A stretch of 14,681 nt of DNA from Isohypsibius dastychi (taxonomy: Eukaryota; Tardigrada; Eutardigrada; Parachela; Isohypsibiidae). A program made the position numbers and the translations under genes. This document shows, in pieces, positions 1 to 6,159 of this stretch. The stretch lies in contig JAQIWT010000835.1 of NCBI GenBank assembly GCA_034696485.1, positions 1-14,681 on the forward strand. Direction: 5' to 3'. Under the pieces are notes generated by a model. The model was not told the origin of the DNA, searched no databases, and saw only the letters and a program-made list of their open reading frames with translations. Position 1 is the first letter of the stretch. Each line of letters starts with the position of its first letter.

Positions 1-286
1 CAGTCAGCTCAAGTGAAAGGGAAAAAACTTCCGTTTTTCACTAAGAATATTTTTGCAAAAACTGCATCTAAAATTACGGACCATAGCTCAAACGATAGGG
101 CTCGAAAAATTAACAGATTCAATCGGTCAAAACTTGAAAGTAATGAGTTCAAAAATGATTATTGGTGAAAAACGCTCAAAAACGCATGGTCAGCAGCCGA
201 AAAACGATCAAAGTTTCGATAGGTAGACTTCTTGATTTATGAGAGTTTTTACAGAAAATGAAAGACACCTCGGTTTTGGCCAAAAG
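1..286. other. No gene seen, left edge
   Basis: AT-rich DNA with no convincing reading frame. A-rich words such as AAAAACG recur but form no regular array. The long minus-strand frames entering from the right owe their length to the adjacent 8-bp satellite and are not treated as genes. Confidence 0.5.
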
Positions 287-515
287 ACCATCCGGCCATT
301 AGGCCATCTGGCAATTTGAGCATCCGACCATTCGACCATCCGGTCATTCGGCCATTTGACCATCCGAACATTCGACCATCCGACCATTCGACCATCAGAC
401 CATCCGACCATCCGACCATTCGGCCATCCGGCCATGCGTCCATCCGGCCATCCGGCCATCCGATCATTCGCCCATGCGGCCATCCGGCCATGCGTCCATT
501 CGGCCTTCCGGTCAT
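287..515. repeat. 8-bp tandem repeat (CATYCGRC satellite), about 28 units
   Basis: The whole stretch is a head-to-tail octamer, consensus CATCCGGC or CATTCGAC, with the CAT core kept at 8-bp spacing from 289 to 515. Most unit changes are C/T or A/G at fixed positions; CATGCGTC and CATGCGGC variants occur near the right end. Because 8 is not a multiple of 3, a perfect array reads the same in all three frames of a strand, and the unit lacks stops on both strands. It therefore creates long artificial reading frames (peptides like HPTIRPSD on plus, GRMAGWPD on minus). The units are too diverged to be very recent. Confidence 0.95.
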
Positions 516-1048
516 CAAAAATCCGCGTATTGTTTGCCATTTGTTTACAACGTGATTCTTCTCATACTTTTAAGCCAGTAAAACCGTGCAACATATGTTC
601 TTGCTGCATATTTTATCAGTGTTGTTCACTTCAAATATCATTAAGTGACCGTTTCACCGATCTCACTAAAAGTGACTATAGACAACTCACAGAAAAAGTC
701 ATACTAGGAATGATCGAACAAGGCATGTGAACCTCACACTGATTTACTAGACTTTCATCTTTTGGGTGGTAATAGTGGCAGATTTGGCTACGTTGTCTAA
801 CATGCTACGGAATTAAAAGTGTAACTAGGTTCATTCCTATTTTCGTGAACTGCTGCAATTGGTCACATACACATAGCTCATCTTCTAGTACAGCTCAGTT
901 TCAATTTCAGTTTTTTAGTCAGCACGCTTAAAACATGTCAACAGAGTCAACATAGGTTTCCCAGACTGTACTCCACCCACTTCGGACGTGTGTTCTGGGG
1001 ACTCTCGCCCCCTTTTTTTACAAGACATGTTACCCGTAAACGGTGCAG
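516..1048. other. Gene-free stretch
   Basis: No supported gene on either strand. The plus frame leaving the satellite stops at about 730 and has no recognisable protein character beyond it. A minus frame over 947-1207 crosses the neighbouring foldback and gives no recognisable product. Confidence 0.5.
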
Positions 1049-1199
1049 TTGGGAGGACGCGATTTTGCGTGACTTGAAAGTGGAGATTGGGAATGTAGGT
1101 TGATTTAAGAATTTAAGACTTGCTCCAAATAGGAAAAAGGTAAACCAGCCTACACCTCGAACCTCCACTTTGCGAACCCGCAAAATCGCGTCCTCCCAA
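1049..1199. repeat. Foldback with 59-bp inverted arms
   Basis: The left arm is 1049-1107 and the right arm 1141-1199, around a 33-bp spacer. The outer 21 bp of the arms pair perfectly (starting TTGGGAGGACGCGATTTTGC on each strand). The inner parts pair imperfectly, with matching blocks such as AAGTGGAG and TGTAGG/TGTAGG. Size and shape fit a short foldback or MITE-like element, but no clear target-site duplication was seen at the ends. It could equally be an inverted duplication of unique DNA. The RNA from either strand would form a long hairpin. Confidence 0.85.
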
Positions 1200-1570
1200 G
1201 TGTTCAAGAAAACGCGTCCTGTTCAGAAACAGGTGAGAATCGACTTCGAGAAAACGGATTTTGTGAACCTTAAACGGTTGACAAAAACGAGGTTTGTGAA
1301 TTTCGGGTTCATGAAATTGGGGAGTTCAAGAAAACGGTTACACACGACTCTACCTTGCAGCACAATTCGGCTTCGCAATGGTACATTAATCTACACGAAA
1401 CATGATACAGTAAAAATCATTGACCGCCATTAATGCAGACCTGTCATGTATGTGGACCAGCAAAGTGGGAATCAAAGATTTTGGCCATCTAATGATAACT
1501 ACTGTAGTCACCACGGAAATGAATGTCCTGTGCACAGTAACATCTTTATTCTAAAGCATGAGAAGCATCA
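1200..1570. other. Gene-free stretch with degenerate GAAAACGG/TTTGTGAA words
   Basis: Immediately right of the foldback, words such as TTCAAGAAAACG, TTCGAGAAAACGG and GGTTTGTGAA recur between about 1201 and 1340. They look like a degenerate local duplication rather than a clean array. From 1340 to 1570 nothing stands out until the start codon of the Merlin 5' exon. Any left terminal inverted repeat of the Merlin element should lie here or just before, but I could not identify one. Confidence 0.4.
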
Positions 1571-1720
1571 ATGGACGACATCAGGAACCTACTCGATCTC
1601 CAGCTTGCAAATGGCGATACTTCAGACATGGCTGTGATGCGTTATGTCCTAAGAAACAAACTCATCCCTCTCAAGAAACGTTGTCAATATCATCCAGTAT
1701 CTTTCGTACATCCCTCATAG
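1571..1720 (+). pseudogene. Merlin transposase 5' exon (N-terminal part)
   Basis: This frame opens at ATG 1571, just after an in-frame TGA at 1559, and reaches TAG at 1718. About 42 codons make up the likely exon. They read as a helical segment (DIRNLLDLQLANGDTSDMAV) followed by RNKLIPLKKRCQYHP, resembling the start of IS1595/Merlin transposases where a zinc ribbon begins after a 'glip..C..C' stretch. Only one cysteine is visible here, so the ribbon would need the next exon. A GT donor at 1697 follows CATCCA; the equivalent site in the second copy (4862-4868) is CATCCAG followed by GTAAAA, a better donor, which supports an exon edge here. The link to the downstream catalytic part is inferred from order and strand. 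Confidence 0.5.
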
Positions 1721-2244
1721 ATTTAATAGGCTTTTTTAATTTAGGCGGTGTACGATAAATACTGGCGTATGTCATTGACCAATCTTACTCACTGCAAAAT
1801 GTTAATCCTGAGCCATCCAGCTCAAACGAATTCGAACAGGTAAGTCAGACTGCGTACTTTAGTCAAACTTACTAGCGCGATGCACAGTTGAAATTCATGA
1901 TTGTGTCTCTCTGTGTGTTGCATTAATTCCAGTTTTACTTGTTTTATGCGCAAGCTGTCTAGCGAAAGTATATTGAATCAAATTTTAATTCGTACTCATA
2001 AACCGACGTGATTGCAGATTCTGCGATGGTCTTGCTGAGGTCCTTGCTCGGTGGCCGCTCTTTTCCGTATTTTTGAAGAGTGTGTTGAGATGGTTGCACT
2101 TACCTTGTGGTGTGAAGTTTTCTTCAAAGTCAATGGTGAAAGTCATGGAGTAGTGTAGTTTACTTAGTTATGTATTGTCGTAACCTTTTTTTGGCTTTAT
2201 TCAGTTGAATATACCGATGCAGTTACGTAGAAACGAATGGTTAG

Positions 2245-2868
2245 GGAATTTTTTTCAGTCCGAAAATCAGTCCGAAGAACATTCGTTATGACCTGGGTCT
2301 TTCGAAAACAACCATCGCAAAAAAACTCACATTTTTGCGGGATGCTTGCACAACGGATCAAAGAGAAACATTCAAAATCGGAGGGATTAATACTGTGGTC
2401 GAAATTGACGAAACTCTGTTGTACGTTCGCAAGTTTCATCGAGGGAGATTGCTAAAATGCCAAAAATGGGTGTTTGGAGGTATCTGTCGGGAAACAAAGG
2501 AGTCTTTCGTCTTCCTGGTTCCGGATAGGAATGCTAAGACATTATGTACCCTTATACAACAGAACATTGTACTAGGCACCACAATTCATTCAGACCAGTG
2601 GAAAGGTTATTATGCGTTGTCCGAACTGGGCTATATACATCACACGGTGAACCACAGCAAAAACTTCGTTGATCCCGACACTGGTATCCATACGAATCTT
2701 ATAGCAAATCTTTGGAGATGGCTGAAGGCTATGATGCCTCCAACCGGAACTTCACCACGTGAGATCCAGAGTTACATCGACCAATACTTATGGTTCAAGA
2801 AAGCTTCAGCTGATCCTTACAACGACATCATTAGAGTGATGTCAAAACTAGCGACCCACAGAGCCTGA
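2245..2868 (+). pseudogene. Merlin/IS1595-like (ISXO2-like) DDE transposase, catalytic part, third acid lost
   Basis: The enzyme family cuts and pastes transposon DNA in the nucleus. In order, the frame shows a helix-turn-helix-like segment (RYDLGLSKTTIAKKLTFLRD, 2284-2343), VEIDET with the first catalytic aspartate at 2407-2409, the family block CQKWVFGGICRETKE (2458-2502), and IHSDQWKGY with the second aspartate at 2593-2595. Next comes HTNLIANLWRWLK, where the family has glutamate after HTN-x-I; here codon 2704-2706 is GCA, alanine. The frame runs to TGA at 2866. Upstream it stops at TAG 2242; a TTTTTTTCAG at 2249-2258 could be a splice acceptor. A conserved RRNEWLGNFF segment just before lies in another frame, suggesting an intron, deletion or frameshift. 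No in-frame ATG precedes the domain. The copy is dead, or retained only for binding. Confidence 0.85.
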
Positions 2869-3012
2869 CTATAATCTTACGTCGAGTAATGCTGTGTATA
2901 GAGTTTTTATCTTGTTTGGACTGCGCAGCTTGAAGAAACTTTGACAAGGTACAACAGATATATTGATCGTATTATTAGTCTTTTATTTCTGGTTAAATTC
3001 GGATGCGAATAA

Positions 3013-3333
3013 ACTGTTGAAGTTTCAAACCTCAAAGATGGTACATACACGAAGAGAGGCAAGACTGAATGCCGATATTTAGCTTTCGACGAAACCGACT
3101 GTACCGGAAAAATTCAAGTGGTACTTTATGATGACTTGGTTCATAAATTCTACAACATCATGCACGACGAAGCAATCATCAAAAGTATCAACCCGGCTGT
3201 CAAACCCGCCAATCCACTACACAATGATCTGACAGTTTATTTAACTAAATTTCAGCTACAGATCATGTACAATTCGTCGATTGAAGGCAGTCGTAAACGG
3301 TTCAAACGTGAAACACTGAACATTCAGTTGTAA
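3013..3333 (+). pseudogene. RPA70-like OB-fold fragment
   Basis: The frame follows a TAA at 3010-3012 and ends at TAA 3331. Its 106 codons lack an in-frame ATG near the start. VSNLKDGTYTKRGKTECRYL, then FDETDCTGKIQVVLYDDLVH and KFYNIM match the single-stranded-DNA-binding OB fold of replication protein A large subunits ('..L.DesGeI....fnd.vdkFy..i'). In that family the protein coats single-stranded DNA during replication and repair. RPA70 is about 600 residues with several OB folds; only one is visible here, with a basic tail (SRKRFKRE). It may be one exon of a larger gene, a processed or transposed fragment, or cargo of a Helitron, which often carry RPA-like genes; no helicase or Rep domain is seen nearby. 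TTGAAG at 3016-3021 could be a weak acceptor. Family assignment is fairly secure; function is not. Confidence 0.65.
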
Positions 3334-3813
3334 ATTCACAGCAACTATTGCAACAAGCCGGATCACATCTACGATACATAAACGGATTCCGAATCGTATT
3401 TAATCACACCAAGTTTGCGCACTAAAATATTCTGCTGGCATTCTCACAACATTTAATGTCAGCAAACTCGAGTAATTTCTTCAACTAATTTTACACCAAA
3501 AACAATAATTCTAGAATATGAAGAGAACATCATCTACTGGCTTTAAGATGCTGGTTCGGTAAACGTTGTAGCGAGTTAAACCAAAACAAAATTTCATAGC
3601 GAAAGCGTTTGTCGTCACCAAATCAGAAAGGTGACCATTTCGTTTTTCGGCTTTGAAACACCAGAGGGTCATCAAGTTTTCCGCAGGGGAATCGGTTTAT
3701 TTATTTTCAAAACATGATCAACAACTAGACTTTTTTTGATTTCGACTGTGGAGACATAATATCACTGGAGCTGTTCCTGCCTAAATGAAATGGGGAAGTA
3801 ATCAAGTAGTGAT
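3334..3813. other. Gene-free stretch
   Basis: No further OB-fold exon or other coding frame could be found after the RPA-like fragment. The TTTATT words at 3694-3704 read as AATAAA on the minus strand, about 110 bp beyond the stop of the minus-strand gene to the right, and could serve as its polyadenylation signal. Confidence 0.45.
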
Positions 3814-4125
3814 TTAAGAAGTAAGAAACGAGAAGCAAGAACAAATGGTATCAAATAATATCGATTCTTGGTCAACTTCAAAACCACTACAAATGCAGTG
3901 ATGGGTTATTGCGGCAAAACGGCAAGTTAATGGCGAACCTTGGAGCGGAATTCCCCTTTTTCGCCAAATGTCGATCTCAGTGAATCCGCCACAATAAGTC
4001 ACATCCATGACACGATTGTCGAAGAATTCTGTAGAACCTGAACCTTCTAAGAATGGTGTACTGTAGTCTAAGAGCGCACACACGATAATAAAACAAATAA
4101 AAGTATCACGAAAATTTGAATTCAT
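3814..4125 (-). CDS. Possible small secreted cysteine-rich protein
   Basis: This 103-residue frame starts at ATG 4125-4123 and stops at TAA 3816-3814. The N-terminus (MNSNFRDTFICFIIVCALLD) has a polar start and a hydrophobic core, like a secretion signal. The mature part carries about six cysteines (YCGG, LTCRF, HHCICSG, TICSCFS), consistent with a disulfide-linked extracellular peptide. I recognise no family; spacing does not match insulin-like or common toxin frameworks. The ATG lies six codons inside a frame open from TTG 4140, and it is preferred because it places the hydrophobic stretch near the N-terminus. No intron, TATA box or close homologue supports it, and a 100-codon frame can occur by chance, so it may be spurious. 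Confidence 0.35.
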   Translation of the reverse strand: MNSNFRDTFICFIIVCALLDYSTPFLEGSGSTEFFDNRVMDVTYCGGFTEIDIWRKRGIPLQGSPLTCRFAAITHHCICSGFEVDQESILFDTICSCFSFLTS

Positions 4126-4208
4126 TTGGCACCGAGGCAACGAAATTTGGCAGGACCCGCCTTTGAGTTGCCTACCTTTGCAGACTCAATTGTGTTACGG
4201 CTTTTAAG

Positions 4209-4295
4209 GAAGTTGCCGTGGTTGTTGCTGAAGTCACTGCTCAGCCCCTTGTTGTTACGAATGCCGATGTGTTTGCTGAGGTGGTTGCTGATGTG
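4209..4295 (+). repeat. 12-bp minisatellite (GTTGCTGAGGTG type), array 1
   Basis: About seven degenerate dodecamers lie in register: GAAGTTGCCGTG, GTTGCTGAAGTC, ACTGCTCAGCCC, TTTGCTGAGGTG, GTTGCTGATGTG and diverged units between, with one 3-bp slip near 4221. Read on the plus strand in phase, each unit encodes Val/Phe-Ala-Glu/Asp-Val, giving a stop-free AEV-rich peptide. The same unit recurs at 2031-2054, 4751-4810 and 5215-5274. Confidence 0.75.
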
Positions 4296-4313
4296 GGCTC
4301 TAAGATAGTTTTT

Positions 4314-4674
4314 AGATGTGTGCAGTCGTAATCAGTGAGAACATCCTTAACTTTCTTAAGTCTAGTGGTTGCCCAATAATCAATTTGAACGACCAGGAAG
4401 TTTTTCCTTAATTAATTCTTCGCAATTCCCTTTGAACTAGCGGCCGTCAAAAGAGCCAAATTATTTTCTGAACATCATTCGGTATATAAGGGTAAACTAG
4501 CAATCTCTGAAAAAATGGGGTGGCTAACTACGTTCATTTTGTACCATCGGCCGAAAAGTAGTTCGCCAAGGAGGTTTTGACACAAGTTCAGTTTAGTCGA
4601 CCGATCGTTGTATTGTTGAGCGGTTTCCGGACGGAGCGCCTGTTTTGTTACGTCAAAACTGCAATGAAATTAGG
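4314..4674. other. Gene-free stretch between minisatellite arrays
   Basis: No supported gene. The sequence is unique in the window as far as could be seen, apart from short AT-rich words. Confidence 0.4.
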
Positions 4675-4713
4675 GGTGATACTGACTGCAGGTTTTGCCT
4701 GTGTGATATCACC
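4675..4713. repeat. Short imperfect hairpin
   Basis: GGTGATACTGACTGCAGG and CCTGTGTGATATCACC can pair across a TTTTG loop, with perfect GGTGATA/TATCACC outer ends and CAGG/CCTG inner pairs. It lies 37 bp upstream of a dodecamer array. It could mark an element end or be a chance palindrome. Confidence 0.5.
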
Positions 4714-4750
4714 TTATTAATCAAAAACAGCGAGTCTGTCTGTTGGGGTG

Positions 4751-4810
4751 CTTGCCGTGGTGGTTTCTGCGGTCATTGCTGAGGTACTTGCTGAGGTGGT
4801 TGCTGGGATG
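4751..4810 (+). repeat. 12-bp minisatellite, array 2 (five units)
   Basis: Five exact-length dodecamers: CTTGCCGTGGTG, GTTTCTGCGGTC, ATTGCTGAGGTA, CTTGCTGAGGTG, GTTGCTGGGATG. They encode LAVV-VSAV-IAEV-LAEV-VAGM in a frame that stays open to 4939. The array sits just upstream of the part of copy B that matches the Merlin 5' exon. Confidence 0.85.
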
Positions 4811-4839
4811 ACTGATGTATCAGTTGTATGGTTGCACAG

Positions 4840-5646
4840 GCGCTTTTCGAACACTCGCACTTTCATCCAGGTAAAAAATATACGTTTCCGCCAATATTCA
4901 TCTTACACTTCTCGTAGACTTACATGCTTGGTTAAATGAGGTGGTGTACGGAAATTACTGATGTATGTCATTTGACCAAACTTACTCGCCACAGAGGGGT
5001 TAATCTAGCGCACTCCAGCTCAATGAAATTCGATCGGATCTGTCACATCTTGACTGTAACAGTCACACTTGCTTAATTTCAGTTCTACTTGTTCTGTGCA
5101 CAAGTTTTCTAGCGAAAGTATAATAATTCAAAATTTAGTTTGTACTCATGAACCCACGTGATTGCAGATTCTGCGATGGTTATGTTGAATTCTGATCAAA
5201 GGCAGTTTGAGTTGATTGTCGAAGTGGTTGCCGTGGTGCTTGCTGAGGTCATAGCTTAGGTCCTAACTCAGGTGGCTTCCCTTCTGATGTTACTAAAGAG
5301 TGTGTTGAGATGGTCGCACTCACCTTGAGGTGTAATTTTGGTTTCAAAATTAATGGTGAACTGCATTTAGTAATGCAGTTAGCTTTGTTTCTGTACTGTC
5401 GTCACCCTGATTTGGCTTTATATGGTTGGTAAAACAATGCAGTTTCGTAGAAACGAATGGTTCGGGAGTTTTGTTGTTTGTCAATTCCATCATACCGTCG
5501 ACGGAGTTATATCGACAGCGATATAGTCGCTGATTTATAATCATGAACTTGATTCAGAAATGAAGCATGGCATTGTCGGATTGGTCAAAAAAGTTGGTGG
5601 CACATCCAGATATGCGGTGTATAAGGTTTTTGTATCGTTTGGACTG
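4840..5646 (+). mobile_element. Internally deleted relative of the Merlin element, copy B
   Basis: Collinear similarity to copy A runs along this stretch. The shared blocks are: CATCCAG exon edge (4862 vs 1691); GTGTACG...TGTATGTCATTTGACC (4944 vs 1748); TTCTACTTGTTCTGTGCACA (5083 vs 1932); CTAGCGAAAGTAT; CACGTGATTGCAGATTCTGC (5154 vs 2007); AGAGTGTGTTGAGATGG; CGTAGAAACGAATGGTT (5446 vs 2227). After that, copy A has the catalytic domain, while copy B has only about 130 bp before the shared tail 5613-5646, which matches 2890-2923 at 28 of 34 positions. A stretch at 5560-5610 looks like the last codons of the transposase. So copy B lacks almost the whole DDE domain, as in non-autonomous derivatives. 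The two copies are old; GTAAGT at 1839 of copy A is not kept here. Confidence 0.75.
5215..5274 (+). repeat. 12-bp minisatellite, array 3 (five units) inside copy B
   Basis: ATTGTCGAAGTG, GTTGCCGTGGTG, CTTGCTGAGGTC, ATAGCTTAGGTC and CTAACTCAGGTG follow one another in exact 12-bp register. Copy A has only two units near the corresponding position (2031-2054), soon after the shared GCAGATTCTGCGATGG. The array length therefore differs between copies of one element. The fourth unit contains a TAG, so this array is not open in the AEV frame. Confidence 0.8.
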
Positions 5647-6159
5647 CTTTATTTATTTGTAGCATCGTTACCGTCACGAGCATCTACCTTAGCAATTAGG
5701 CCAATTGTTTGTTTATATGTTTCGATCAGTAGGGCAAAATTCTTTTTGAACAATAAATTTGTGTTGTTACTCCAACATAATATTATAACTGTGAATCGCT
5801 GGACCAGCAACTTGGTCGGTACATCGAGTTTCCAAATTTGAGTTCAATCATATGAAATTTTTTGAACACATACTAATGTCCGGTCGTACCAAAATAAATG
5901 TGCCGCGGTCTGCATGTTCGCCAGGAAAAGCTGCCGTAGAAGTGGATATGGAATGTAGCTTATGTTATTGGGTAGGTAGTTGCTGATGTGATTTTTCCGG
6001 TGGGAGCACGGTGGCGGGGGTGGAGAGGTAGACAAAGTGGTTGAATTTTAAATTTTCAGAATGATTTCAGGATATTATCATGGTGTAACATAGTCACGCG
6101 TAGAACGGTTTGAATGAATTCGGTGGAATTTTCAATCAACATTTATTCTCAACACCATC
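5647..6159. other. Gene-free stretch upstream of the 527-residue gene
   Basis: The plus frame 5560-5841 is carried in from the tail of copy B and has no recognisable product; a minus frame at 5844-6035 is proline-rich and short. The stretch would contain the promoter and 5' leader of the gene at 6160. No clear TATA box or initiator could be assigned. Confidence 0.4.

Larger units (their letters stand above)
1571..2923 (+). mobile_element. Decayed Merlin-family DNA transposon, copy A
   Basis: The element is recognised from its DDE transposase of the ISXO2-like/IS1595 type, which in eukaryotes defines the Merlin superfamily. It holds a 5' coding exon (1571-about 1696), about 550 bp of intron-like or damaged sequence, and the catalytic region (2245-2868). 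Much of 1686-2270 and the tail 2890-2923 have a diverged second copy at 4840-5646, so the repeat unit is larger than the transposase gene. The limits given are the minimum supported; terminal inverted repeats and an 8-bp target duplication, expected for Merlin, were not found. Two dodecamer units (2031-2054) sit inside it and are expanded in copy B. The element is probably immobile on its own, because the catalytic acid is lost and a stop interrupts the frame. Confidence 0.8.

Noticed and set aside
208-730. Several long reading frames on both strands, up to 124 codons
   Set aside because: All are produced by the stop-free octamer satellite; the peptides are simple 8-residue repeats with no independent coding sign.
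947-1207. 86-codon minus-strand frame
   Set aside because: It spans the foldback, so its ends are complementary copies of each other; there is no motif or start context.
1200-1340. Tandem repeat built on GAAAACGG and TTTGTGAA
   Set aside because: Words recur but spacing is irregular; not strong enough to call an array.
1571-2923. Terminal inverted repeats and target-site duplication for Merlin copy A
   Set aside because: I scanned the flanks by eye and found no convincing pair, so element ends are given only as minimum limits.
5844-6035. 63-codon minus-strand frame with a proline-rich start
   Set aside because: Short, no motif, no splice signals, and it lies in the likely promoter region of the 6160 gene.
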